Shown here piece after piece: positions 43,922 through 53,738 of a stretch of DNA of 64,000 nt. The notes under the pieces were generated by a model, which did not search any database, had not been told where the DNA came from, and worked only from the letters and a program-made list of their open reading frames with translations. Position 1 is the first letter of the stretch, and the number at the start of each line of letters is the position of its first letter. The DNA comes from JAAYVZ01 sp035384965 (GTDB lineage: Bacteria; Acidobacteriota; Thermoanaerobaculia; Thermoanaerobaculales; Thermoanaerobaculaceae): NCBI GenBank assembly GCA_035384965.1, contig DAOOJE010000001.1, forward strand, positions 1 to 64,000, given 5' to 3'. Made by a program: the position numbers and the translations under genes.

Positions 43922-46900
43922 CTACTCCCTCGTCCAGACCGGGAGCCGCCCCGGCGTGTACGGGGCTCCGGCCTTTTCCATGGCCGCCTCCAGCCCCCGA
44001 AGCTCCACTTCCACGAGCTGCCGCAGCGCCGCCAGGTTGCGCTCGAACAGCTCGCCGGCGATCGCCAGGTTCTGCCGCTGCGTGCCGGTGATCCCGGCAG
44101 TCGAGGCCCAATGGGTGTACACGACGTTCTGGACGCGCCCCACGATCGAGGGCGGCACCGGCTCGTTGCGGGCCGCGAGCACGCGATCGCCACGCAGCTC
44201 GCGGTCTAGCAGGCGCAGCCGGCTCTCGATTTCTCGCGCTCGCACCTCGAGTGCCGCGGGCGCGGCCGGCGTGTCGCGCAGAGCGATCTTGACGAGCTTG
44301 AGCCGCGCCTGGACATCCTTCACGACCTCGGCGGCACCCAGGACGGCGCGCTGCAGCCGGGCGGCCTGGCGCTGGAACGTGAGCACGGCAGGACGATCCG
44401 CGGCCGGCAGCGTGGCGTGACCCAGCGGCTCGACCTCGAACGACTGCGAGCCCGGCACCGGCGTGAGGACGCCGCCGACCCGCGTGGCCATGCTCACCGT
44501 GTAGGTGCCGGGCACCACGAGCGGGCCGACATCCGGCCAGTCCCAGGGATCCCTCTCCTCCGCCTCCTCCCTGGCCGGCACCGCGGCCGGGAAGCGCAGA
44601 TCCCAGGCGATGCGCGAGAAACCCTTCGTGGCCGGTCCCTCGAGGCGGCGCACCACGTTGCCGTCCGCATCGGTGACGGTCAGCACCACCGCCGGCTTCT
44701 CCTCGGCCGCCTCGGCGCGCAGCTCCTCGGGGGTCGGGTAGGGCATCACCGCGCCGGTTTTCACGGCCTCCTTCTCGCGGTCGTGGCGTCGCTCGACCAG
44801 GGTCTTGAGGCCGTCCCCGAGGTAGTACGTGAAGACAGCGCCGAACGGCGGGTTGTCGGCGGTGAAGAAGCTGTCCCCGAGCGACGCCTTGCCGCGCCCG
44901 CCGAGCTGCTGCTTTTCGACGTACGCCCACGCCTTCTTGACCGGGAACAGCACCGCCGGCCGCTCGAGCGTGGCGCGGTCGAGCCCGCGCAGCGGCGTGT
45001 AGTCGTCGAGCACGAAGAAGCCGCGCCCGAACGTCCCGAGCACGAGGTCGTTCTCGCGGGCCTGGATGGCGAGGTCGCGCACCGCGATGGTGGGCAGGCC
45101 GCCCTTGAGCTGGATCCAGCGGCTGCCGCCGTCGAGGGTGAAGAAGACACCGAACTCGCAGCCGGCGAACAGCAACCTCGGCTCCTCGGGGTCCTCGGCG
45201 AGGGCGTACACCACCTGCCCGACCGGCAGGTCGCCGGCAATCGAGGTCCAGGTGCGCCCACGGTCCGTGGAGCGCAGGAGGTACGGCTTGAAGTCGCCCA
45301 TCTTGTGGTTGTCGAACGCCGCGTACACCGTGTCGGCGGCGTGCAGCGAGGCCTCGAGCCGGCTGACGTAGGTGCGCTCCGGCACACCGGGGAAGCGCTC
45401 GATCCGGCGCCACGTCGCGCCGCCGTCCTCGCTCACCTGCACAAGGCCGTCGTCAGTGCCGACGTACAGCAAGCCCTCCACCTTCGGCGACTCGGAAAGC
45501 GACACGATGTTGCCGTAAAACGAGGTCGAGGCGTTCTTCGCCACGGCGTCGGCCGGCCACACCTTGTCCATGACCGGCAGTCGGTTGCGATCGATTTGAC
45601 GGGTGAGGTCCCCCGAAACCGCGACCCAGTGATCGCCGCGATCGTCGGAGCGGTACAGGCGCTGCGAGGCGAAGTACAGCCTCGTAGGGGCGTGCGGCGA
45701 GATGATGAGCGGCGAGTCCCAGTTCCAGCGGTTGGGTGCCTCGTTGGCGCCTTCCTGGGGCTGAATGTCGATCACCTCGCCGGAGGCCCGGTCGTAGCGC
45801 ACGAGTCCGCCGTACTGTGACTCGGCGTACACGATGTTGGGGTCGGTCGGGTCGATGCGGCTCACGAAACCGTCGCCGCCGTTGGTGAAGAACCAGTCGG
45901 TGTTGACGATCCCCGAGGCCGATGTGGTGCGCGACGGGCCGCCCATCGAGTTGTTGTCCTGCGTCCCGCCGTAGATGTAGTAGAACGGCAGCGAAGTGTC
46001 AACGGCAACGCGGTAGAACTGGGTGACCGGAAGGTTAGCCTTGAAGTCCCAGGTGGCACCGGCGTCGTGCGTCTCGTAGATGCCTCCGTCGCACCCCACG
46101 AGCCAGTGCGCGGTGCGGGCGGGGTCGATCCACATCGCATGGTTGTCGACGTGCTTGGTCTTCTCGCCGACCCTGGCCCAGGTCTTGCCGCCGTCCTTCG
46201 AGGCGTGCAGCCAGGTGTCCATCGCGTACACGAGGTCGGGGTCGCGGGGATCGGCGAAGAGTTCGTTGTAGTACTGCCCCGAGGTCGTCATGTACCGCGA
46301 GCGCCGCTCCCAGCTCTCGCCGCGGTTGGTGGAGCGGAACACACCGCTTTCCTTTTCCGCCGCCTCGACGATGGCGAAGAGGATGTCGGGGTTGGCCGGC
46401 GAGATCGCCAGGCCGATGCGCCCCTTGTCGACCTTGGGGAGGCCGCTGTCCACCTTGCGCCAGCTCGCGCCGGCGTCGGTCGACTTGTAGATCGTCGACT
46501 CGGGGCCGCCGTTGATGAGCGTCCACACGTGCCGGCGTCGCTGGTACGTGGTGGCGTACAGCACGTCGGGGTTGCGCGGGTCGAGGTGCACCTCGGAGAC
46601 CCCGGTGTTGGGGCTCACGGTCAGGATGGCGTTCCAGGTCTGGCCGCCGTCGGTGGTCTTGTACAGCCCGCGGTCGCCGCCCGGCGCCCACAACGGGCCC
46701 TGCGCCGCCACGTACACGACGTTGGAGTCCCGCGGGTCGACGCGGATCATGCCGATGTGCTCGGAGCGGGCGAGCCCCATGTGCTTCCAGCTCTTGCCGC
46801 CGTCGAGCGAGCGGTACACGCCGTCACCCCAGGAGACCGAGCGCTGCGAGTTGTTCTCGCCGGTGCCGACCCACACGACGTGAGGGTTGTTGGGGTCGAG

Positions 46901-47215
46901 GGTGACGCAGCCGATCGAGTACGAGCCCTGATCGTCGAAAATCGGGGTGAACGTGGTCCCCCAGTTGGAGGTCTTCCACACCCCGCCCGACGAGACGGCC
47001 ACGTAGTACTCGGCCGGGTTTTGCGGGTTGACGGCCAGATCGCCGATGCGGCCCGAGGCGATCGCCGGGCCGAGGCTGCGGAACGCGAGCCCCCTGAACG
47101 TTTCGGCGGCCAGCAACTCGTCCTTCTTCGGTTCGCTGGTGGCGGCCGGCTTCTCGGCCCAGGCCGCCGCGGCCAGCAGGGTTGCAACGGACAGCAGGAC
47201 AGACCAGGTGCGCAT
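43922..47215 (-). CDS. Secreted BNR/sortilin-type beta-propeller protein
   Basis: 1097 residues with a signal peptide (TWSVLLSVATLLAAAAWA). Residues about 60-760 contain many BNR/Asp-box repeats (for example SLDGGKSWKHM, TTDGGQTWNAI, SEDGGATWRRI, STDRGRTWTSI), as in VPS10/sortilin-like propellers; two propellers can be fitted. The C-terminal third has a beta-sandwich region (VVLTVTDADGNVVRRLEGP) and a long helical tail. Such proteins are common in Acidobacteriota and Bacteroidota and are often annotated as glycosyl hydrolases, but no catalytic residues can be assigned here. Binding of proteins or glycans outside the cell is the most that can be inferred. Confidence 0.85.
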   Translation of the reverse strand: MRTWSVLLSVATLLAAAAWAEKPAATSEPKKDELLAAETFRGLAFRSLGPAIASGRIGDLAVNPQNPAEYYVAVSSGGVWKTSNWGTTFTPIFDDQGSYSIGCVTLDPNNPHVVWVGTGENNSQRSVSWGDGVYRSLDGGKSWKHMGLARSEHIGMIRVDPRDSNVVYVAAQGPLWAPGGDRGLYKTTDGGQTWNAILTVSPNTGVSEVHLDPRNPDVLYATTYQRRRHVWTLINGGPESTIYKSTDAGASWRKVDSGLPKVDKGRIGLAISPANPDILFAIVEAAEKESGVFRSTNRGESWERRSRYMTTSGQYYNELFADPRDPDLVYAMDTWLHASKDGGKTWARVGEKTKHVDNHAMWIDPARTAHWLVGCDGGIYETHDAGATWDFKANLPVTQFYRVAVDTSLPFYYIYGGTQDNNSMGGPSRTTSASGIVNTDWFFTNGGDGFVSRIDPTDPNIVYAESQYGGLVRYDRASGEVIDIQPQEGANEAPNRWNWDSPLIISPHAPTRLYFASQRLYRSDDRGDHWVAVSGDLTRQIDRNRLPVMDKVWPADAVAKNASTSFYGNIVSLSESPKVEGLLYVGTDDGLVQVSEDGGATWRRIERFPGVPERTYVSRLEASLHAADTVYAAFDNHKMGDFKPYLLRSTDRGRTWTSIAGDLPVGQVVYALAEDPEEPRLLFAGCEFGVFFTLDGGSRWIQLKGGLPTIAVRDLAIQARENDLVLGTFGRGFFVLDDYTPLRGLDRATLERPAVLFPVKKAWAYVEKQQLGGRGKASLGDSFFTADNPPFGAVFTYYLGDGLKTLVERRHDREKEAVKTGAVMPYPTPEELRAEAAEEKPAVVLTVTDADGNVVRRLEGPATKGFSRIAWDLRFPAAVPAREEAEERDPWDWPDVGPLVVPGTYTVSMATRVGGVLTPVPGSQSFEVEPLGHATLPAADRPAVLTFQRQAARLQRAVLGAAEVVKDVQARLKLVKIALRDTPAAPAALEVRAREIESRLRLLDRELRGDRVLAARNEPVPPSIVGRVQNVVYTHWASTAGITGTQRQNLAIAGELFERNLAALRQLVEVELRGLEAAMEKAGAPYTPGRLPVWTRE

Positions 47216-47278
47216 CCTTTCCTCCTCCAGTGCGTGTACGTTGTGCCGGCCCCCGGGGTTGACGCCGGTCACGCCGCG

Positions 47279-48793
47279 TCAGTCCTTCGCGGGCGCGGCC
47301 GGGGCGGCATCCAGGTGCGGCAGCCACGGAATCAGGGCCATCGCCGGCAGCGTCGCGAGGAAGGTGATGAAGAAGAACGCCTTGAATCCCAGCGCGTCGG
47401 CGATGAACCCCGAGAACACCCCGGCGAACGTCGCCGCCACGGTCATGAGGCCCGTGGCCACCGCCATGTTCGCCGCCTTGTACGCCGGCTTCGTGGTGCG
47501 CATGATGAACACCATGAACGCCGAAGTTCCCAGTCCGGCGCCGAGCTGCTCCAGCACGATGAGCGCCGTGACGATCCGGAGGTCCGACGCCCCCAGCGTC
47601 GTCCCGGCCGCCACGGCGGGGTACGACATGGCCATCAGCACGTACAACAGGTTCGGCCCGTTCTGGGCCACGGCGAGCGGCCAGATGCAGCGCCTGAGCC
47701 CCAGCCTGCCGATCAGGAACCCTCCCAGGAGCCCCCCCGCGATCGAGGCCGAAACCCCGAACGTGCCATAGGCGATCCCGTAGGCGGCCCGGCTCACCCC
47801 GATTCCGGACAGGAACGGGTACGCCATGTTGAGCAGGAACGACTCGCCGACGCGGTACAGCAGGATGAACGCCAGGATCACGCCGATGCGCGGCTGGTCG
47901 AGGTAGTCCACGAACGCCAAGGCATACGTGGAACGGGAGGAATACAGCCGCCGCCTGAGCGCACCGGCCCGGGCCGCGAGCCCGGCCAGCACAACGCCGA
48001 GCCCGAGGACGATCCAGCTCTCGATCGAGACTCTCTGCAGCCGCGCCGCCAGCCGCGGAGCGGAGGCCGCCAGTTCCGGCAGCAGCACGTGCACTGCGAG
48101 CCAGCGAGCGCCCACCACCGCCGCCACCGCTGCGGCGAGCGTGCCCAGCACGCGAGGCCGGGCCACGAAGCGCCCGAGCTCCCCGGCCGGGCGGCGCGGT
48201 GTCTCGATGACGGGCAGCAACCACCCGTGCACCGCGCACAGCGCCCCCAGCCCGGTTGCCGCCACGCCCAGGCCGACCGGCCAGGAACTCCACCCCGACA
48301 GCGCGATGACCCCCCCGCCGCCGGAAATGAGTGCGATGCGATACGACATGGCCTGCACACCCACGAAACGGGCCTGGGCGTCGCGGTCGAGCGCCTCGAG
48401 GTAATAGCCGTCGATCGCGATGTCGTGGGTCGCGGACGCGATGGCGACGGCGAAGAACACGCCCGCTGCGACGGCCAGAGCGGCGTGCGAGGCGCTGGCC
48501 AGGGCCAGCAGCGCGACCAGCACCGTGAGCGCCGCCTCGGCCGTGACCAGCCACCGCCGCTTGGTGGCGTACGTGTCCACGAGCGGCGCCCACAGCAGCT
48601 TGAGGGTCCACGGGAGGCCGTACAGGGAGGTGAGCCCCACCGCCTGGAGGCTCGCCCCTGCGTCCTTGAAAAAGACGGTCGAAAGCTGCCTCACGAGTGC
48701 ATAGGGGAAGCCCTCGGCGAAGTAGAGGCTGAACACCCACCACCGCCGCACGGCAAATGACGCGCGAGGCGTCTCGGCACTCACGTCCGTCAT
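47279..48793 (-). CDS. AmpG-like major facilitator transporter
   Basis: 504 residues, about 12-14 membrane helices. The N-terminus has the AmpG/PAT-family pattern YFAEGFPYALVRQLSTVFFKD and SLYGLPWTLKLLWAPLVD, followed by ATHDIAIDGYYLEAL. AmpG carries anhydromuropeptides into the cytoplasm for cell wall recycling. The long cytoplasmic insert in the middle (about 205-275) is larger than in E. coli AmpG, so the substrate may differ. It lies 27 bp after the kinase gene and 63 bp before the BNR gene on the same strand. Confidence 0.83.
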   Translation of the reverse strand: MTDVSAETPRASFAVRRWWVFSLYFAEGFPYALVRQLSTVFFKDAGASLQAVGLTSLYGLPWTLKLLWAPLVDTYATKRRWLVTAEAALTVLVALLALASASHAALAVAAGVFFAVAIASATHDIAIDGYYLEALDRDAQARFVGVQAMSYRIALISGGGGVIALSGWSSWPVGLGVAATGLGALCAVHGWLLPVIETPRRPAGELGRFVARPRVLGTLAAAVAAVVGARWLAVHVLLPELAASAPRLAARLQRVSIESWIVLGLGVVLAGLAARAGALRRRLYSSRSTYALAFVDYLDQPRIGVILAFILLYRVGESFLLNMAYPFLSGIGVSRAAYGIAYGTFGVSASIAGGLLGGFLIGRLGLRRCIWPLAVAQNGPNLLYVLMAMSYPAVAAGTTLGASDLRIVTALIVLEQLGAGLGTSAFMVFIMRTTKPAYKAANMAVATGLMTVAATFAGVFSGFIADALGFKAFFFITFLATLPAMALIPWLPHLDAAPAAPAKD

Positions 48794-48820
48794 CGTACAC
48801 GCGCGGGTGCGGCCCCGCGC

Positions 48821-51800
48821 CTACGGGGCGCGCTGCCGCCGCAGCACCGTCGCCTGCGCCTCCAGGCGCGGGTCGAGCTCGACGGCCTTGGCGAGAGCGC
48901 GTTCCGCCTCGGCAGCGTCCGCCTGCCGGTTGGCGCGCCGCCCCCAGGCGCGCAGCAGCAGCAGACCGCCGCGCACCAGATGGGCGCGGCCCAGACCCGG
49001 GTTGATCGCCAGTGCCGCCTCCGCCGCAGCGAGCCCGGAGGCGAGGTGCGCCGCTCCGTCGCCGCCCCTGGCCCGCTCGGCCAGCGCGCGGCGGCGGTGC
49101 AGCTCGGCGAGTTCGGCCGAAGCCTCGGCGTACCCGGGATTGGCCGCCAGCGCCCGGCGCAGCGAGCGTTCGGCCGAGCGCAGCGCCACGGCGGGCGAGA
49201 CACCCGGCGCCCCCCTGCCGGCGGCCTCGAGCCACGCCTGCGCGTCCACCAGCCAGGCCTCGGCGTCCTGCGGGTTGAGCGCCGTGGCGCGAGCAAGCGC
49301 CCGGTGCGCCTCGTCGAGGGCGCGCGCGGCGGCGGTCGGCTCCTTCGCGGCCAGGGCCCTGAGCCTCCACGCCGCGCCAAGGTTGGTGAAGGTACTGCTG
49401 CTGTCCGGCTTGAGGACGAGCGAGCGCTCGAGGTCGGCAAACGCTCGCTCGAGCACCGGGTTCGCGTCCTCCCCCGCGGCAATCTGCCACTGCGCCTCCT
49501 CGAGACCCGCCAGCCCCAGGTTGTTGAGTGCCGACCAGTCCTGCGGGTTGAGGGCGAGCGCCTTGCCGAGCGCCTCGCGCGCACGCGCCAGATGCCGGCG
49601 CGGGTCCCTCCCGCGCCCGGCCTCGAAGCGGCCGATCGCCCACCATGTCACCCCCAGGTTGCCCAGCACCGAAAAGCTCGGGGTGATCGCGGCGGCGCGT
49701 TCGAGACTCGCTGCCGCCGCCTCGAGGGAGGGGCGTGGGTCCTCGCCCCGCTCCATCTCGTACAGCCCCCGCTCCAGCATCGCGAGCCCCAGGTTGTTGG
49801 CAGCCACCTCGTGATCCGGGTACAGCCGCAGCGCGTCGCGCAGGCAGTCCACCGCCTCGGCGAGAAGGCCGCGCGGGTCCCGTCCGCCCCACACGGCGAG
49901 CTGGGCGAGGCGCCGCAGGGCGATACCGCGGCAGGTCAGCGCCCCCACCTCGTCCGGGCTCGCCCGCGGCACCTTCCGCGCCAGCTCCACGACTGCCTGC
50001 AGGACCTCGGCGGGATCCTCGCCGCGCTCGAGCTGCACCTCGCTCCACTGCAGCATCGCCCGCGCCTTGCGGACCAGGATCGCCGAGGCGTCGGGGTCGG
50101 CGACCAGCGCCTGCTCGCAGGTCTCGACGGCGTGCCGGTAGGCCTCGGCCGGCGAGGCTCCGAGGTCGGCCAGCACCTCCATGCTCCGGCTCCAGGCGAG
50201 ACAGAGGCCGCCGTACCCCCCGGGCTCGCTGGGGGCCATGCGCACCACCTCGCCGTACGCGGCGCGCGCCTGCTCGAACCACGCCAGCGCCTGCTCGCGC
50301 TGGCCCCTCTCCCAGGCCGCGCGCCCGAGCGCCACGAGCACCTCGCCCTCGAGTTCCCGCGCCTGGTACAGCCAGGGGATGCGAGCCACGGCGGCTCTCG
50401 CCTTCTCGAGCGCCAGCTCGTGCCGGTCCTCGAGCAGGGCAATGAGCGCCTCCACCTGTTCCGGCGCCTGCACTGCCGTCGACCTCCCCTGCGCGAGGTA
50501 GGCCAGGGCGGGATCACGAAGGGTGCGCTCGAGCACCAGCCGCCGCTGCGCCCGCGCCGCCGGGCTGGGGAGCCGCTGCGCAGCCTCCAGCTCGCGCCGG
50601 TAGATTTCCGCCAGGGCCAGGCCGAGCGCGTGCGCCACCTCGGGTGGCCGGTAGCCGCTTTCCCACGCTTCCATGAGGTGGGCGCGGGCCGCCACCGGGT
50701 CGCCCAGCGCCAGAAAGCCCCGCGCCAGGGCGTGATGGCCGGGCCCGAAGCCGCTGCTGCCGGCGGCAGCCGCCTCCGCCTCGATCCGCTGCAGCCGCCG
50801 GGCGATGTCCGCCCGCTCGGCCCGCACGTCGTGGAGCGGCTTGGCCGCAATGAGCCGGATCTGCTCCTCGAGGGTGGCGGTGGCCTCCCCGAACAGCCGG
50901 CTCAGCATATCCTGGCGGTGCGAGCGCCACGCCGAACGGGCCGCCACGCCCACCGCCAGCGACCCCAGGACGATCGCCACGGCCACGGCCGCGGCCGCCG
51001 CCCGGTTGCGAGTGGCCCGCCGCCACCAGCGCCTGACCCGCGAGACCGGCACCGCCTGGATCGGCTCGCCGGCGAGGAAGCGGCCGAGGTCGTCGGCCAG
51101 CTCGCGGGCGCTTTGGTAGCGCGCCCGGGCATCCTTCTGCAGGCACTTGGCGACGATCGTCTCGAGGTCGCGCGACAGGTCGGGACGCAGCCGCCGGAGC
51201 GGCTCGGCGTCCCGGTTGAGCACCGCCATCAACACCTCCACCGTCCCGCCCTCGAACGGGGGGCGCCCGGCGAGCAGCTCGAACAGCGTCGCGCCCAGGC
51301 TGTACACGTCCGACCGGCAGTCCGCCTCGTGCACGGCGCCCCGCGCCTGCTCCGGCGCCATGTAAGCCGGCGTGCCCATAAGGATCCCCGTGGTGGTGAG
51401 GCCCGGAGCCGCCAGCTCGCGCGCCAGCCCGAAGTCCATGACGTAGGGCTTGAGCGCGCCGGACGCGCTGCGTTCGACCATGATGTTGGCTGGCTTGAGG
51501 TCCCGGTGCACGAGCCCGAGGGCGTGCGCGGCCGCGACGGCCTCGGCGACGGTGCGCACGAGCTGCACCTTCTCGACCAGATCGAGCCGCGGGCCGAGCG
51601 TGGCGAGGCTCTCCCCGTCGATGTACTGCATGGCGATGTACGGCCGGCCGGCGACCTCCCCCACCTCGTGGATGCGGCACACGTTGTCGTGCTCGACCCG
51701 CGCCTGGGCGCGCGCCTCCTGGAGAAAGCGCGCCACCAGCTCCGGGTCGTCGCCGAGCAGGAACTTCACCGCCACACGGCGGCGCAGGCGGGGGTCGTGC

Positions 51801-52246
51801 GCCTCCCACACCCTCCCCATCCCGCCCTCGCCCAGAAGTCTCGTCAGCGTGTACCGCTCCCAGTCGGGCGGAGCGTCGTGCTGCTCGAGCGGCGATCCGC
51901 CCGCGCGTCCCGCCACCACCGTCGCGGTGAATTCCTGGCGGAGCTTGACTGGCTGGTCGGTGCGGTACGCGGGGCTTTCGAGCGCCGAGGCGCGGGGCTG
52001 CGGCGCGGCCGGGATCGTCCGCTCGGCGTCCGCGACCCCGAGTTCGCGCGCCAGCACCTCGACCTCGCTCGGATCGAGCACGCCGCGCTCGAGCAGACGC
52101 TCGACGCGACACCCCCAGCGGCCCGGGGCACGCGTCACCTGGCTGCCGTCCTCCAGCTCCCGCTCGACCGCCGCGAGCTGCTCGGGCGAAAGGCGGCCGC
52201 GCACCAGCGCCAGCCGCAGCAGCCGTTCCTCCCAGCGCTGCTCCAT
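48821..52246 (-). CDS. Transmembrane Ser/Thr protein kinase with C-terminal TPR array
   Basis: 1141 residues. A short N-terminal helical region leads to a Hanks-type kinase domain (about 130-395): LLGEGGMGRVWEA, VAVKFLL with the ATP-anchoring Lys, VHRDLKPANIMV, DFGLAR and PAYMAPEQARG. A membrane helix (AAVAVAIVLGSLAVGVAA, near 430) separates it from an outside or periplasmic region of more than 650 residues rich in TPR-like repeats (recurring NNLGLAxLE, LGxxWWxIG patterns). All catalytic residues are kept, so it should be active. TPRs likely sense or bind protein partners. It may head an operon with the AmpG-like and BNR genes. Codon use matches neighbours. Confidence 0.93.
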   Translation of the reverse strand: MEQRWEERLLRLALVRGRLSPEQLAAVERELEDGSQVTRAPGRWGCRVERLLERGVLDPSEVEVLARELGVADAERTIPAAPQPRASALESPAYRTDQPVKLRQEFTATVVAGRAGGSPLEQHDAPPDWERYTLTRLLGEGGMGRVWEAHDPRLRRRVAVKFLLGDDPELVARFLQEARAQARVEHDNVCRIHEVGEVAGRPYIAMQYIDGESLATLGPRLDLVEKVQLVRTVAEAVAAAHALGLVHRDLKPANIMVERSASGALKPYVMDFGLARELAAPGLTTTGILMGTPAYMAPEQARGAVHEADCRSDVYSLGATLFELLAGRPPFEGGTVEVLMAVLNRDAEPLRRLRPDLSRDLETIVAKCLQKDARARYQSARELADDLGRFLAGEPIQAVPVSRVRRWWRRATRNRAAAAAVAVAIVLGSLAVGVAARSAWRSHRQDMLSRLFGEATATLEEQIRLIAAKPLHDVRAERADIARRLQRIEAEAAAAGSSGFGPGHHALARGFLALGDPVAARAHLMEAWESGYRPPEVAHALGLALAEIYRRELEAAQRLPSPAARAQRRLVLERTLRDPALAYLAQGRSTAVQAPEQVEALIALLEDRHELALEKARAAVARIPWLYQARELEGEVLVALGRAAWERGQREQALAWFEQARAAYGEVVRMAPSEPGGYGGLCLAWSRSMEVLADLGASPAEAYRHAVETCEQALVADPDASAILVRKARAMLQWSEVQLERGEDPAEVLQAVVELARKVPRASPDEVGALTCRGIALRRLAQLAVWGGRDPRGLLAEAVDCLRDALRLYPDHEVAANNLGLAMLERGLYEMERGEDPRPSLEAAAASLERAAAITPSFSVLGNLGVTWWAIGRFEAGRGRDPRRHLARAREALGKALALNPQDWSALNNLGLAGLEEAQWQIAAGEDANPVLERAFADLERSLVLKPDSSSTFTNLGAAWRLRALAAKEPTAAARALDEAHRALARATALNPQDAEAWLVDAQAWLEAAGRGAPGVSPAVALRSAERSLRRALAANPGYAEASAELAELHRRRALAERARGGDGAAHLASGLAAAEAALAINPGLGRAHLVRGGLLLLRAWGRRANRQADAAEAERALAKAVELDPRLEAQATVLRRQRAP

Positions 52247-52267
52247 GCTCGTACCAGCCTCCCGGCC

Positions 52268-52273
52268 ATTGTA
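52268..52273 (-). promoter_or_regulatory. -10 element of the kinase gene
   Basis: TACAAT on the - strand, 22 bp before the ATG. No -35 at 17 bp; CTGGCA at 15 bp is the best candidate. The ribosome site GGGAGG follows. Confidence 0.4.
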
Positions 52274-52342
52274 GAGGCGCCGCAGAGCTGCCAGCAGTGG
52301 CAGGACCGCACCTCGCATACCTGGGATGGCCCCGGTGCGGCG

Positions 52343-52348
52343 TAGAAT
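52343..52348 (+). promoter_or_regulatory. -10 element of the C1 peptidase-GGDEF operon
   Basis: TAGAAT, 65 bp before the ATG at 52413; the matching -35 is poor. It is back-to-back with the kinase promoter. Confidence 0.35.
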
Positions 52349-52412
52349 GCAGAAGCCCGTGGCGGCCGTGCCGCGCCGTGGCGCCACGACGATGACGAAG
52401 GAGGATCAGGCC

Positions 52413-53729
52413 ATGCGAACCGTTGCCCTCTGGTGTCGACCCCTTGGCGCCGTCGCTCTCGTGCTCGCGACCGGTGCCGCCGCCGCGCCCCCGCCGACCC
52501 CGGCCCCGGCCGATCGGGCCGTCTACGAGCCGCGCCACAAGGACCCCGTGCTCGAGGAGATGGAAAAGGCCAACGAGGCTCGCGACAAGGCGGCGAGCGA
52601 GGCCACCGACGCGATCCGCGCCGCCCAGAAGGCGCGCCGCGACAAGGAACGCGGCAGCGAAAAGACGCTGCGCTTCGACATGTCGAGGATCGTCAAGCCG
52701 GCCTCGCCGGCGGCCTTCAAGCAGGCCTTCCACTTCCCGCCCCAGGCGCAGTACCTCACCGGCACCTGCTGGAGCTTTTCCACCACCAGCTTCCTGGAGT
52801 CGGAGGTGTTCCGCCTGACGGGCCAGAAGATCAAGCTCTCCGAGATGTACCCCGTTTACTGGGAGTACGTCGAGAAGATGCGGCGCTTCGTGCGCGAGCG
52901 CGGCGACTCCCCGATCGCCGAGGGCTCAGAGTCGAACGCTTTCACTCGGCTCCTTCCCGACATCGGCATGGTGCCGGCCGAGGCCTACCCCGGCGTGCTC
53001 GCGGCGGACGGCCGGCACGACCACTCGCGGCTGATCGCCCGCCTGCAGAACCTCGCCTCCTGGGTCAACGCGAACGACGAGTGGGACGAGGAGCTGGTGC
53101 TGGCGATGACGCGCGTCATCCTCGACCGCGAGCTCGGGCCGCCCCCGGCCCGCTTCGAGTACAACGGCGTCACCTACACCCCCAGGGAGTTTCTCAGCAG
53201 GGTCCTGAAGCTCGAGCCAGCCGACTACGTGGACGTGATGTCCACGCTCTCGGCTCCGTTCTGGCAGCGCGCCGAGTACAAGGTGCCGGACAACTGGTGG
53301 CACGACGCGAGCTACGTCAACGTGCCGCTCGACGACTGGTACGCCGCCATTCGCGGGGCTGTCCAGCAGGGGTACACGCTCGTCATCGGCGGGGACGTCT
53401 CCGAGCCCGGGATCAACGGCTTCGAAGACATCGCGATCATCCCCGATTTCGACATCCCGGCGGCCTACATCAACCAGTCCAGCCGCGAGCTGCGGTTCGA
53501 CAACCACACGAGCGAGGACGACCACGGGATCCACCTCGTTGGCATGACGCAGACAGGCGGGCACGACTGGTTCCTCATCAAGGACTCCGGGCGTTCCTCG
53601 CGGTGGGGCAAGTTCGCCGGGTACTACTTCTACCGGGACGACTTCGTGAAGCTCAAGATGCTCACCTTCACGGTCCACAAGGACGCGGTGGCCCACCTGC
53701 TGGCGAAGGTCGGTTCGAGAGTCGAGTAG
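52413..53729 (+). CDS. Secreted C1-family cysteine peptidase (bleomycin hydrolase-like)
   Basis: 438 residues with a signal sequence (LGAVALVLATGAAAA). The papain-type nucleophile is Cys119 in TGTCWSFSTTSF. The catalytic His is in DDHGIHLVG (His371 or His374). The position that is normally Asn in KNSWG is Asp391 in FLIKDSG. The overall layout follows bleomycin hydrolase/aminopeptidase C-like proteins seen in Bacteroidota. It is preceded by a charged helical spacer (about 40-85). GGAGG precedes the ATG. It is followed after nine bases by the GGDEF sensor gene, so both are probably made together. Confidence 0.87.
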   Translation: MRTVALWCRPLGAVALVLATGAAAAPPPTPAPADRAVYEPRHKDPVLEEMEKANEARDKAASEATDAIRAAQKARRDKERGSEKTLRFDMSRIVKPASPAAFKQAFHFPPQAQYLTGTCWSFSTTSFLESEVFRLTGQKIKLSEMYPVYWEYVEKMRRFVRERGDSPIAEGSESNAFTRLLPDIGMVPAEAYPGVLAADGRHDHSRLIARLQNLASWVNANDEWDEELVLAMTRVILDRELGPPPARFEYNGVTYTPREFLSRVLKLEPADYVDVMSTLSAPFWQRAEYKVPDNWWHDASYVNVPLDDWYAAIRGAVQQGYTLVIGGDVSEPGINGFEDIAIIPDFDIPAAYINQSSRELRFDNHTSEDDHGIHLVGMTQTGGHDWFLIKDSGRSSRWGKFAGYYFYRDDFVKLKMLTFTVHKDAVAHLLAKVGSRVE

Positions 53730-53738
53730 ACTGGAGGC

